Assembly: GCA_021806005.1 (NCBI GenBank)
Contig: JAJZDM010000012.1
Coordinates: 1 to 58,132, forward strand
Length of the DNA: 58,132 bases
Source: Acidobacteriota bacterium
Lineage (GTDB): Bacteria > Acidobacteriota > Terriglobia > Terriglobales > Acidobacteriaceae
Direction of reading: 5' to 3'
Both the position numbers and the translations under genes were made by a program. Numbering within the stretch: the first letter of the stretch is position 1; every line of letters starts with the position of its first letter. This document shows, in pieces, positions 24,967 to 33,749 of this stretch. Below the pieces are notes generated by a model. It saw nothing but the letters and a program-made list of their open reading frames with translations, made no database searches and was not told the DNA's origin.

Positions 24967-25977
24967 TCATTCGCTCTTCTTTTTGCCAGGTCGCTTCCCT
25001 CGGCTCTGCGCCGCCTTGTCGTCCTTCGCCTGCACCGGCTCCTGGTTCTTCTGCCGGCTGGTTCTTTTCTCTCCAATCTCCTCCATCGCTTCCCGGGCAA
25101 ACAGCCGATCGAGCTTCTGCTCGTAGGCGTGGTAGCCCAGGAAATCGTAGAGCTCGGCCCGGGTCTGCATGGTCTTGACCACCCGCCGTTGGGTGCCATC
25201 CGCGCGGATGTGCCGGTAGACGCTCAGTGCGGCGGCGTTCATGGCGCGGAAGGCGGAGAGCGGATAGAGCGCCAGGGAGACCTCCGCGCTGCGCAGTTGG
25301 CTCAGCGTGAACAGCGGCGTCGATCCAAACTCCGTAATGTTGGCCAGGATGGGCACCCCGGTGCGCCCGGCGAAGGCGCGGTACTGGCTCAGCTCCGCAA
25401 CCGCCTCTGGAAAGACCATATCCGCTCCGGCCTCCACGCATGCGGCGGCACGGTCCAGCGCGGCGTTCAAACCCTCCGACGCCAGCGCGTCGGTGCGCGC
25501 CATGATCACGAAGGCGGGGTCCGTGCGGGCGTCCACCGCCGCCTTGATGCGGTCGACCATCTCCGCCGTGGGGACGATCTGCTTGTTGGGACGATGGCCG
25601 CAGCGCTTGGCCTGTACCTGGTCCTCGATGTGGCAGCCCGCAGCACCGAACTTGATCAGCGAGCGGACCGAACGGGCCAGATTGAAGGCGCCGCCAAAGC
25701 CCGTATCGATGTCCACCAGCAGCGGCAGCGGACAGACGTCGGTGATGCGCCGCACGTCGGTGAGCACATCGTCCAGAGTCGAGATTCCCAGATCGGGCAT
25801 ACCCAGCGAACCTGCGGCCACTCCGCCTCCGGAGAGGTAGAGCGCCCGGTAACCCAGCCGCTGCGCCATCAGCGCGTGGTATGCATTGATCGCGCCTACC
25901 ACTTGCAAGGGGTGTTCAGCCTTGATGGCCGCGCGGAGCTTTCCTCCTGCCGTGGTGGCTTGCAGCGTCTCACTCAT
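24967..25977 (-). CDS. prpB: Methylisocitrate lyase with basic C-terminal tail
   Basis: 336 residues from ATG 25977, with GAGGAA upstream. The isocitrate lyase/PEP mutase barrel shows [46 protein letters not shown] and the catalytic cysteine loop KRCGHRPNK (about residue 125). [11 protein letters not shown] and [11 protein letters not shown] complete the family pattern. PrpB splits 2-methylisocitrate into pyruvate and succinate, the last step of the cycle. The usual protein ends near residue 295; here about 40 further residues are rich in Lys, Arg, Gln and Glu ([10 protein letters not shown] at the end). A 24-bp palindrome lies 57 bp upstream. No PrpR regulator is in the window. Confidence 0.95.
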   Translation of the reverse strand: MSETLQATTAGGKLRAAIKAEHPLQVVGAINAYHALMAQRLGYRALYLSGGGVAAGSLGMPDLGISTLDDVLTDVRRITDVCPLPLLVDIDTGFGGAFNLARSVRSLIKFGAAGCHIEDQVQAKRCGHRPNKQIVPTAEMVDRIKAAVDARTDPAFVIMARTDALASEGLNAALDRAAACVEAGADMVFPEAVAELSQYRAFAGRTGVPILANITEFGSTPLFTLSQLRSAEVSLALYPLSAFRAMNAAALSVYRHIRADGTQRRVVKTMQTRAELYDFLGYHAYEQKLDRLFAREAMEEIGEKRTSRQKNQEPVQAKDDKAAQSRGKRPGKKKSE

Positions 25978-26033
25978 CCGTTTATTTCCTCGTCCAAGAA
26001 GAAAAACCAAGTTGACAGCGTTGTTCGAATGCT

Positions 26034-26057
26034 TGGCAGTGATCTTGATCACTGCCA
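26034..26057. promoter_or_regulatory. Perfect palindrome upstream of prpB
   Basis: tggcagtgatc and its exact complement flank TT, giving 11-bp arms. It lies 57 bp before the prpB start codon, a suitable place for an operator controlling prpBCD. There is no T-run on either strand, so a terminator is less likely. Confidence 0.55.
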
Positions 26058-26223
26058 GGAGTTTCATCCTCGAATCCGACGATAACGAAAGTCAAATCCC
26101 TGCCCGCTCCGTCTGCCACCCGCTGCACCGTCCCCGCGGTCACAGGCCCCACCCAGCCTCGCGTCAAGCGGACGCGGCGGGCCATCCAGCGGGCGCAGCA
26201 GATCCTCAAGCAGCCGGTGTGCA

Positions 26224-27840
26224 TCATTGGGCAGGCGGGCTCGTTCCCCTTGGGGCAGGCGGCGCGCCTCCCTGGGCCGGCTTTGCCGGGCAGGCGCACG
26301 CGCGGAAGCCTGCCGCATCCGGATCTGTCATGGCGCAGGCGTAGAGAGGCCAGGCAATGGACTCCAGCATCTCCAGCTTTTGCACCTTCGACAACTGGCC
26401 TGGTTGGAGGATCGCGGCCCTGCTGTCACTGAGTACCCCGGCGTAGAAGTACTGCTGGTAGGAGCGGCTCACCGGATTCAACCCGGAGGGATCCCCAAGA
26501 AAGATGCCGGTGAGCTTCTCCAGCGAGCGGCCGGAGAGATCGGGAAGGTGATAGGTGGACGCGTAGCTGTACTCCTTGCTCCAGACCTTCTGCCCCCCAG
26601 CCTCTTCCCTGGCGACATAGACCGAATAGTCCTTCACCACGGCGGTCTGCGGATCCACCTGGGCGACGGTGAAGGAGGGGTGGTTGCCGTCAATCGGGGA
26701 GATCGAAGGAATCAGCTTTCCGGGTACGGGAGCGGAGAGGCCGCTGCTGCTGGAACCGCCAAAGACACGAACCTCGTCCATGTGGGTATGGCCAAAGAGA
26801 GCAAGACGGATCACATCCGGATAGGCGGCGATGGTCCGGGCCAGATCCGCAGAGCGCAGAAACTGCTCGGGGTCCTGACCAGCGCAGACGTTGCGTGCAC
26901 GGGTAAAGGTTCGATAGACGTCGATGCCGGGTGGAATGTGCGCCATGATCCAGACCTGCTGATGCGCAGCCCGGGCTGCGGCGAGTTGGGCGCGAAGCCA
27001 TGCGATCTGCTCGCCGGCGGCCGCCGCAGCCCCATCCCCGTGGCACCCTGCGTAATGGCTGGACTCGAAGAGGTCCTGCAGGATGATCATCCGGGAGGAG
27101 CGCATCGCGGCGGGGAGCGCCAAATTAACGTCTCCCAGTTGAGGGTAGGTCTGCAGAATGGCCGAACCGTTGGCGACGGAGCGAGCCGCCGCGGCGAAGC
27201 TCCGGGCTGAGGCCTGCAGAAAGGCGCTGCCTGGATCTTCCTCGTAGTCGTGGCAACCTGAGTCGTTGTTTCCCAGGGCAAAGTAGATGGGGGAGTGGGG
27301 AAAGGTGGCCCGCAACTGCAACGTGATGAAGGCTACCGTGCGGGACGCGAACGCGGACAGTTCAGCGGCTCCGGCGTCCGGCGCCAGGGCGTGAAATCGG
27401 CAGTCGAACTGATGGGCCAGAAGGTCACCGGAGACGGTAACGAACAGCGGATCGGGCTGCTGCGCGTGCTCCGCCTGCAGGCTGGAGGCCAGCAGCTCCG
27501 GCGGTGTATCCACGCCTTTGGCGTTGCACCTGGCCTGAAGCCTGGCAAACGCCGCAGCCTGATCCGGCGAGGCCGGAGCAGAGAGGATGGCCGCCCAACC
27601 GCTGGCGGAGGCAGAACGAAGCTGCGCAAATCGGGCGGGATCGTGGAATGGATCCAGATGGACGTCAGACAGCATCAGAACCGCCACCGGTCTCCGCGAA
27701 CGCGGCGCCGGGGAAACGGATGAAGACGAAGACGCGATGGCCAGTGAAGCAAGACAGAGCAGACCGGCCAGCGACAGGAGATAGGAAGATTTCAACCTCG
27801 GGCACCTCGCTGCGGCAGTGGATCGATTATCCTTGCACAT
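26224..27840 (-). CDS. Secreted calcineurin-like metallophosphoesterase (acid sphingomyelinase-like)
   Basis: About 538 residues from ATG 27840. The N-terminus is a basic stretch and a hydrophobic core (YLLSLAGLLCLASLAIASS), a signal peptide or anchor. The metal-binding motifs of calcineurin-like phosphoesterases appear in order: LMLSDVHLDPFHD, VSGDLLAH, FALGNNDSGCHDY, WIMAHIPPG and LALFGHTHMDEVRVF. The order and the GNND form resemble acid-sphingomyelinase-like enzymes, which act on phosphodiesters outside the cytosol; the substrate is unknown. The C-terminal 25 residues are Ala/Pro/Cys-rich. The gene is divergent from the YiaK-like reductase with about 70 bp between starts. Confidence 0.88.
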   Translation of the reverse strand: MCKDNRSTAAARCPRLKSSYLLSLAGLLCLASLAIASSSSSVSPAPRSRRPVAVLMLSDVHLDPFHDPARFAQLRSASASGWAAILSAPASPDQAAAFARLQARCNAKGVDTPPELLASSLQAEHAQQPDPLFVTVSGDLLAHQFDCRFHALAPDAGAAELSAFASRTVAFITLQLRATFPHSPIYFALGNNDSGCHDYEEDPGSAFLQASARSFAAAARSVANGSAILQTYPQLGDVNLALPAAMRSSRMIILQDLFESSHYAGCHGDGAAAAAGEQIAWLRAQLAAARAAHQQVWIMAHIPPGIDVYRTFTRARNVCAGQDPEQFLRSADLARTIAAYPDVIRLALFGHTHMDEVRVFGGSSSSGLSAPVPGKLIPSISPIDGNHPSFTVAQVDPQTAVVKDYSVYVAREEAGGQKVWSKEYSYASTYHLPDLSGRSLEKLTGIFLGDPSGLNPVSRSYQQYFYAGVLSDSRAAILQPGQLSKVQKLEMLESIAWPLYACAMTDPDAAGFRACACPAKPAQGGAPPAPRGTSPPAQ

Positions 27841-27910
27841 CTGCTGACGAGTGTAGCCCGGATATGTGTAGACTGATTGCCAAGACGGCGCATGGGGAGC
27901 AGGGTAACCT

Positions 27911-28984
27911 ATGAGACGTGTCGAGTTCGCTGAGCTGCAGGGGCGGATGGAGCTGGTTCTGCTGGCGCTGGGAGTTGCACCGGCCCGTGCGGCCCTTGGG
28001 GCAAAGCTGATGGCGGAGACGGATCGTGATGGGGTGCGGACCCACGGTATCGCTCGCCTGCCGCGGTTTGCACAGTGGGTGCAGAGCGGACTGATCGATC
28101 CCCGTGCCGGACCCGAGAAGGTGGCTGGCTTCGGCGCCATCGAACGCTGGACAGGACGGCGAGGCCCCGGAAATCTGGCTGCCTACTCCGCCATGCAACG
28201 CGCCATGGAGCTGGCCCGCGAGCATGGGCTGGGATGCGTGGCCCTGGCCGACACCTCCCACTGGATGCGCGGTGGAACCTATGGATGGCAGGCGGCCGAT
28301 GCGGGCTTTGCCTCCATGTGCTGGTCCAATACGCTGCCGAATATGCCTCCGTGGGGAACCGGCAGCGCCGCTCTGGGAAACAATCCTCTGGTGGTGGCCA
28401 TCCCGCGCCGCGTCCTCTCGCAGGGTGAAGGCGCAGGCCACTCCGCCCCCATCGTACTCGATATGGCCATGAGCCAGTTCTCCTACGGGGCCCTGGCCTC
28501 GTATCGCGCCCGCGGCGAACCTCTCCCGGTGCCCGGCGGCTACAACGAGTACGGTCGGCTCACCACCGATGCGGCGGCGATTGAACGCTCCCATCGGGCC
28601 CTGCCCATCGGCTACTGGAAGGGATCTGGCCTGGCCTTTGTGCTGGACGTCCTGGCGGCCATGCTGAGCGGAGGGCTGGCAACGCACGATCTCTCTCCGG
28701 ACCCGCTCCAGGAGGTGGGGCAGTCCCAGGTCTTTCTGGCCATCGCTCCAGCCTCCGTAGAGACCATCGAAGAGCTGAGCCGCTTCGCCCAGGGCGCCGG
28801 TGTGGCGCAGCGGGCCATCGACGCCCTGCACGCTGCCAGACCGCTGCAGGCTGGCGAATCGGTTCGTTATCCGGGTGAGGGAACCCTGCGCAACCGCGAA
28901 GAAAGCATGCTGCTGGGCGTTGCCGTGGAAGATGCCGCCTGGGAGGCCTTCGTGCAGTTGGAACTCGAACTCTCCCACGCATGA
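27911..28984 (+). CDS. YiaK/DlgD-type NAD(P)-dependent 2-oxoacid reductase (Ldh_2 family)
   Basis: 357 residues. It belongs to the malate/L-lactate dehydrogenase family with a non-Rossmann fold: DRDGVRTHGIARLPRFAQWVQSG, DTSHWMRGGTYGWQAADAGF, NTLPNMPPWGTGSAALGNNPLVVAIP and LPIGYWKGSGLAFVLDVLAAMLSGG are visible. The HWMRGG..GWQAA and GYWKGSG blocks match E. coli YiaK, a 2,3-diketo-L-gulonate reductase, more than malate or lactate enzymes. Thus a sugar-acid substrate is likely. The neighbours are unrelated, so no pathway can be fixed. GAGCAGGG stands before the ATG. Confidence 0.88.
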   Translation: MRRVEFAELQGRMELVLLALGVAPARAALGAKLMAETDRDGVRTHGIARLPRFAQWVQSGLIDPRAGPEKVAGFGAIERWTGRRGPGNLAAYSAMQRAMELAREHGLGCVALADTSHWMRGGTYGWQAADAGFASMCWSNTLPNMPPWGTGSAALGNNPLVVAIPRRVLSQGEGAGHSAPIVLDMAMSQFSYGALASYRARGEPLPVPGGYNEYGRLTTDAAAIERSHRALPIGYWKGSGLAFVLDVLAAMLSGGLATHDLSPDPLQEVGQSQVFLAIAPASVETIEELSRFAQGAGVAQRAIDALHAARPLQAGESVRYPGEGTLRNREESMLLGVAVEDAAWEAFVQLELELSHA

Positions 28985-29033
28985 AGGCTGCGCGGGCGGA
29001 AGGAACCTGTGGCACGGTGCTGGGATCTTAACC

Positions 29034-29069
29034 CGGAACGGAGGAGAGGCTCGCCTCTCCTCCGTTCCG
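29034..29069. terminator. Perfect 16-bp hairpin between convergent genes
   Basis: cggaacggaggagagg and its exact complement enclose CTCG. It lies midway between the stop codons of the YiaK-like gene and the unknown gene at 29092. No T-run is present on either strand. Confidence 0.65.
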
Positions 29070-29091
29070 CACCGCCTCTCGATCCTCTCCA

Positions 29092-30036
29092 CTACATGTT
29101 CGTGTGCCCGTGGCGCATGGCCTCATTGAAGCTGGGCTTGATAAAGGCCAGCGCCTCGCTCACCTGGGCGCGGTAACCATCCTCCTGGCCGCGCAGCTTG
29201 TCACTGGCCGTAGCCCACTCGCCGCTGCCATCCATGGCGATCAGCCCGTCTGCCGTGAGCGCCTGCGCGGTCCGCTTCAGATCCGCAACGCTGCTGTCGA
29301 GGTACTGCGCGTCACGGGGATCGGCGATCCAGACCGCCTGGCCGCCGCCCAGGACGTGCGAGAGCCAGAAGACCTTGGCCGCGAGATAATCGCTGCGCTG
29401 CCGCTCAGTCGTGTCGTTGAAGATGAAGATCTGCTGCTTCATCGAGTAGTAGCGCGTGGTCACCGGAACAGGCTGGCGGTTACCGGACTGCACCAGTTCA
29501 AGCTGGCCCTGGTCCATGGTCTTGCGCACCGCGTTGTAGATGACCCCTTCCGCAAACGGCTGCTCCAGGGCCACCAGAACCGACGCAAAGGTCTGCGTCA
29601 TGGAGGCGGAGACCTCGGCGTGCAGCTTGCTGTCACGCCCATCCTCCAGCCGGACGCTTCCATGCACAATGAAGGTATCCGCACCGGAGGTGGAGCTATG
29701 GAAGGGCCAGCCGAAGTGGCTAAAGCTGAGCGGTAACCCGTGCAGCGTCAGGTGGACGTCCGGGCGAGGGTTGCGCAGCCGCTGCGCCACCTCGCTCAGG
29801 TAGACCGCCAGCAACGCCGCAACCTTTGGGTCCGCGGCGTCAAAACCCTGGCTGAGTTCGAGCAGCTTCTCGGCCGCAGGACCGGAGCGCGACGCGGCGC
29901 CGCCGGCCAGCGTCAGGATGGAACGCGTAGTGGGCGCGCCGGTAAAGTCTGTGCCGGAACCGGCCGGCATCAGGTTCAGGCCGGCTTTGTGCGCGGCCGC
30001 TTCCAGCGCCGGTGAGAGTTGCGTGGATGTAGTCAT
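29092..30036 (-). CDS. Conserved-looking protein of unknown function
   Basis: 314 residues from ATG 30036, with GAGGAA upstream. The same frame remains open through the opposite dehydrogenase gene, but that extension has no protein-like composition. I do not recognise the family. The sequence is soluble, without signal peptide or membrane helix. Notable blocks are LTLHGLPLSFSHFGWPFHSSTSGADTFIVHGSV, TTRYYSMKQQIFIFND, AAKVFWLSHVLGGGQAVWIADPRDAQYLDSSV and a C-terminus AFIKPSFNEAMRHGHTNM. Alternating polar and hydrophobic patterns in the middle suggest a mixed alpha/beta fold. It is divergent from the acyl-CoA dehydrogenase gene. Confidence 0.7.
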   Translation of the reverse strand: MTTSTQLSPALEAAAHKAGLNLMPAGSGTDFTGAPTTRSILTLAGGAASRSGPAAEKLLELSQGFDAADPKVAALLAVYLSEVAQRLRNPRPDVHLTLHGLPLSFSHFGWPFHSSTSGADTFIVHGSVRLEDGRDSKLHAEVSASMTQTFASVLVALEQPFAEGVIYNAVRKTMDQGQLELVQSGNRQPVPVTTRYYSMKQQIFIFNDTTERQRSDYLAAKVFWLSHVLGGGQAVWIADPRDAQYLDSSVADLKRTAQALTADGLIAMDGSGEWATASDKLRGQEDGYRAQVSEALAFIKPSFNEAMRHGHTNM

Positions 30037-30189
30037 GGGAGTGTTCCTCGTGCCTGAGATAGCAGGGTCTATTTTAGTGCAATCTCCCGGCTGCCGGGTC
30101 GGCCGGAGCGAGCGTCGTGCCGTCTTCACACCATCTCCGCGACGACGCCGCACACCCCAAACCCGCTGGTGATCTAGAATGGCTTGGCT

Positions 30190-31380
30190 ATGGCATTCAA
30201 GTATCAAGGCGTTGACTTTATCTCTTTTGACTCTCTGCTCTCCGAAGACGAGCTTCTGGTTCGCAGCAACACCCGCTCCTTCATCGAAGACCGACTGATC
30301 CCCATCATCGAGTCCTGCAACCGCGAGGGCCGCTTCCCTCGCGAGCTCATCCGGCCCATGGGCGAACTTGGTTTCTTTGGCGCCACCCTGCCGGACTACG
30401 GCTGCGCCGGCATGAACAACGTGGAAGCCGGCCTGCTCTATCAGGAGATGGAGCGCGGCGACTCCGGCATCCGCAGCTTTGCCAGCGTCCAATCGGCCCT
30501 GGTGATGTATCCCATCCACACCTTCGGCTCCGCGGACCAGAAGGCGCAGTGGCTGCCAAAGCTGGCCACCGGCGAGAAGATTGGCTGCTTCGGCCTCACC
30601 GAGCCGGACTTCGGCTCCAACCCCGGTGGCATGCGTACCCGGGCCCGCCGAGAGGGCGACGAGTTCATCCTCAATGGCGAGAAGATGTGGATCACCTCCG
30701 GCAGCATCGCCGACGTGGCCGTGATCTGGGCCAAACTGGAAGATCCGTCCTCCGACAAGGAGCCGCGGATCCGCGGCTTCCTGGTGGAAACGGACCGGCC
30801 GGGCTTCTCCGCTCAGGACGTGCACGGCAAGTGGTCGCTGCGCGCCTCGGTCACCTCCGGCCTCTCGCTGCAGAACGTCCGCGTTCCTGCAACCAGCCTG
30901 CTGCCCGGCAGCGACGGCCTCAAGTCGCCCCTGGAGTGCCTCAGCCAGGCGCGCTACGGCATCGCCTGGGGAGCCATCGGCGCGGCCATGGCCTGCTACG
31001 ACACCGCGCTGCAGTACGCCAAACAGCGTAAGCAGTTCCGCAACCAGCCCATCGCCAGCCATCAACTGGTGCAGGAAAAGCTGGCCTGGATGATCACCGA
31101 GATCACCAAGGCGCAGCTCCTCGCCCTCCAGGTGGGCCGCCTCAAGGATCAGGGCAAGGCCGGCTTCCAGCACATCTCCATGGCCAAGCGCAACAACGTC
31201 TGGATGGCCCTGGAGTGCGCCCGTCTCTCCCGCGACGTCCTCGGAGCCAACGGCATCGCCGACGACTACCCGATCATGCGCCACATGATGAATCTGGAAT
31301 CCGTCAAAACCTACGAGGGCACGCAGGACATCCACACCCTGATCATCGGCCAGAGCGTCACCGGCGTCGCCGCATATTAG
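30190..31380 (+). CDS. gcdH: Acyl-CoA dehydrogenase, glutaryl-CoA dehydrogenase-like
   Basis: 396 residues from ATG 30190. TAGAAT at 30175-30180 lies nine bases upstream and there is no Shine-Dalgarno; a TTG at 30184 is also in frame. FAD-binding motifs are KIGCFGLTEPDFGSNPGGMRTRAR and GEKMWITSGSIADVAVIWAK. The catalytic Glu is in VKTYEGTQDIHTLIIGQSVTG, the arrangement seen in glutaryl-CoA dehydrogenase, and RDSGIRSFASVQSALVMYPIHTFGS also follows that subfamily. The reaction would be oxidation and decarboxylation of glutaryl-CoA to crotonyl-CoA in lysine or tryptophan breakdown. A general acyl-CoA dehydrogenase role is the alternative. Confidence 0.9.
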   Translation: MAFKYQGVDFISFDSLLSEDELLVRSNTRSFIEDRLIPIIESCNREGRFPRELIRPMGELGFFGATLPDYGCAGMNNVEAGLLYQEMERGDSGIRSFASVQSALVMYPIHTFGSADQKAQWLPKLATGEKIGCFGLTEPDFGSNPGGMRTRARREGDEFILNGEKMWITSGSIADVAVIWAKLEDPSSDKEPRIRGFLVETDRPGFSAQDVHGKWSLRASVTSGLSLQNVRVPATSLLPGSDGLKSPLECLSQARYGIAWGAIGAAMACYDTALQYAKQRKQFRNQPIASHQLVQEKLAWMITEITKAQLLALQVGRLKDQGKAGFQHISMAKRNNVWMALECARLSRDVLGANGIADDYPIMRHMMNLESVKTYEGTQDIHTLIIGQSVTGVAAY

Positions 31381-31431
31381 AGCAGATTCCCCGGGAGATC
31401 GAGGTTGCAGAGAAGCGTTACGGCTGTGCCC

Positions 31432-33567
31432 TTACGGGGTGCTGCCTGCGCTCTGCAGCCGCGCCATCTTCATCTTCAGTTGCTCAATATCCTGCGCCTG
31501 CAGGTCCGGTCGTACACTCTCGCGAAGCTGCAGCGCCTTTTGATACTGCGCCATCGCCGCAGCCTTCTGCCCCTCGGCGGCGAACACATCGCCCAGCGTG
31601 TCCTCCACCTGGCCGGACTGCGGCGCCAGCCGCGCCGCATCCTCGGCCTTGGTCAGGGCAGCGGCCAACTGTCCGTCGTCGATCAGATCCTCCGCTCCCT
31701 GCGCCTCCGCCAGCGCCGCAGCCAGCGGAATCCTGAACGTGCCCTGATACACATAGACCCCATGCTGAATCACAGCCACCGGCTTGATCTTCCAGAACTG
31801 CCCATACGGATTCAGGCTCCCGTCGCCAAACTCGATCCCCTCCAGATCAGAGGCGCTGATCAGCACCGTCCCGCTGATCACCGGAGGCACCTGCACCGGC
31901 ACATCCAGCCACCACAGAAGATTAGCCGTCGGTAACCGCCGGCAGGGAATCCCGTAGTCCTTCGCGTCGATGGATCCATCGGGAAAGTAGACGAACCAGC
32001 AGTCGGTGATGTGCCTCTGGTCCAGATAAACCTTCACCGCCTTCAACTGCTGTCCCCAATCCGTATTGGCGTCGCCCAGGTAGCGGTCCACCCTCTCCGG
32101 CCCGCCCCAGGCCCGATTGCCATACGCCATGTAGGCCGGTGAGACCTGCACCGAGGTGAGCGCCTGCCAGACCAGCAGCGTCGCCAGCAGCCAGCCCCAG
32201 CGAAGATCCCATTGCCGCAGTAGCGTCGCCGTGCCGCCCACCAGCACATACAGGAACGCGTACACCGGCAGCATATGGCGTATGCCAATGTCCATATTCG
32301 CGCTCATTGAGATCGCCAGGTACACCGCAACCGGCGAGAGCAGAAAGATCAGATCCTTCGCTGCACACTTCGCCCCACCCCCTCCGCCGGACCGCGCCGT
32401 GGGCGAGCGGCGGTAACCCCACCACGCCAGCGGTGTCAGCGCCAGCAGCAACAGGAACGGCAGCGTGGACTTGATCAGCAGGGCCACCGGAAAGTACTCC
32501 CAGTTGCCGTGCGGGTATACCTTCCCCCAGAAGTAGCTGGTATCGTCGTAGGCGATCTGCTGGGTGTTCTCCAATCCCCACAGATACCCCTCCGGCAGCA
32601 CCTTGTAGTGAGCCAGCAGCCCCAGCATGCGGGCATCGCGCTGATCCCGCATCTGGGTCAGATACTCCGCCAGCGGCGGATTCAGATCCTTGCCAACAGG
32701 CGCCGCCCGGTACCTGAACCCGTAGAAGCTCCACACCACCACCCAGGCGATCAACCCCACCGCCAGCAGCGCCTCGCTCCTCCGCCACAGCACGTCCCAG
32801 CCCTGCGCGGCCCGACCCTTCTCCGCTGCCTCCGATCCCGGCTCCTGGAGAGCAGCCGGTCTCCGCACTGCTGCCAGCACCGCCTCCAGCACCACGATCA
32901 GCGCCAGAATTGGCAGCAGAAAGATCCCCGTGTACTTGGCGGAGAGAGCCAGCCCCAGCGCCACCCCCGCCACCACAAGCCGCACCAGGCTCCGCCGCCG
33001 GCAGTACCTGTAGAAGCTGTACACCGAGGCCAGGAAGCAGCAGGCCGCTCCCACATCCGTCGTGACCATCGCTCCGTGGGCCAGGAAGTTCGGATCGAAG
33101 ACAAACAGAGCCAACGCAAAGATCCCACCCTCAAACCCGAACATCTCCTCCGCAAACAGATAGATCAGCAGGCCCAGCGCCAGGGCGTAACTCATCGCCG
33201 CCATCCGCGCCGGGAAGAGCACGCGGTCGCCGCCGTTGCCGAACACAAACACCCGTCCATCCAGAAACGCCTCAGTCGGATCCTCCCGCCCCAGATTCGG
33301 CGGCACCGTGAGACGCATCCGCAGCAGAGGCAGCGCCGCGGTCAGCTTGATCAACGGCGGCACCTCGGGATTCAGGCGGTAATCGTCGAACTTCCAGATC
33401 GTGTAGCCGTCCAGCAGGTGATGCGGCTCATCCCAACTCGAGGAGGTCGCCCGGGCAACGTGCACCAGTTGCAGCGCCTGCAGAAGCAGCAGTGAAACAA
33501 CGCAGACCACCCGCACCCATCGCCTCTTCTGCAACCTCAAAGCGCCCTGCAGCCTCAACGCCGCCAT
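31432..33567 (-). CDS. GT39-type membrane glycosyltransferase with C-terminal TPR-like helices
   Basis: 711 residues from ATG 33567. A cytosolic basic N-terminus precedes about ten to twelve helices. The first periplasmic loop has SSSWDEPHHLLDGYTIWKFDDYRLNPEVPPLIK, the acidic DE motif and NPE.PPL pattern of PMT/ArnT-like GT-C enzymes that use polyprenyl-phosphate sugars. Further loops contain DTSYFWGKVYPHGNWEYFP and NIDMGIRH-like NMDIGIRHMLPVY. The last 110 residues are soluble and helical (AAALTKAEDAARLAPQSGQVEDTLGDVFAAEGQKAAAMAQYQKALQL), a TPR-like pair. Protein or glycan acceptor is unknown. It is convergent with the acyl-CoA dehydrogenase gene and precedes no obvious partner. Confidence 0.85.
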   Translation of the reverse strand: MAALRLQGALRLQKRRWVRVVCVVSLLLLQALQLVHVARATSSSWDEPHHLLDGYTIWKFDDYRLNPEVPPLIKLTAALPLLRMRLTVPPNLGREDPTEAFLDGRVFVFGNGGDRVLFPARMAAMSYALALGLLIYLFAEEMFGFEGGIFALALFVFDPNFLAHGAMVTTDVGAACCFLASVYSFYRYCRRRSLVRLVVAGVALGLALSAKYTGIFLLPILALIVVLEAVLAAVRRPAALQEPGSEAAEKGRAAQGWDVLWRRSEALLAVGLIAWVVVWSFYGFRYRAAPVGKDLNPPLAEYLTQMRDQRDARMLGLLAHYKVLPEGYLWGLENTQQIAYDDTSYFWGKVYPHGNWEYFPVALLIKSTLPFLLLLALTPLAWWGYRRSPTARSGGGGGAKCAAKDLIFLLSPVAVYLAISMSANMDIGIRHMLPVYAFLYVLVGGTATLLRQWDLRWGWLLATLLVWQALTSVQVSPAYMAYGNRAWGGPERVDRYLGDANTDWGQQLKAVKVYLDQRHITDCWFVYFPDGSIDAKDYGIPCRRLPTANLLWWLDVPVQVPPVISGTVLISASDLEGIEFGDGSLNPYGQFWKIKPVAVIQHGVYVYQGTFRIPLAAALAEAQGAEDLIDDGQLAAALTKAEDAARLAPQSGQVEDTLGDVFAAEGQKAAAMAQYQKALQLRESVRPDLQAQDIEQLKMKMARLQSAGSTP

Positions 33568-33749
33568 CCCGCTCTTCCCCCTCCGTATCGCCAGTATGCA
33601 CCCGCGCCACGACCGGCGCAGGCCATCCTCTCGATCCACGGCAACGTCGTGCCAAACCCAATCTCTACCGAGAGCTGAAAGCAGCAACGCCGCAACCAGG
33701 CCCTCCAACCCCTACATTCGCCCAGACACATCGCGGAGCCCACCACGCT

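Noticed and set aside
30037-31335. N-terminal extension of the unknown protein at 29092 through the acyl-CoA dehydrogenase gene
   Set aside because: The extension is antisense to a clear dehydrogenase, and a good RBS and ATG exist at 30036.
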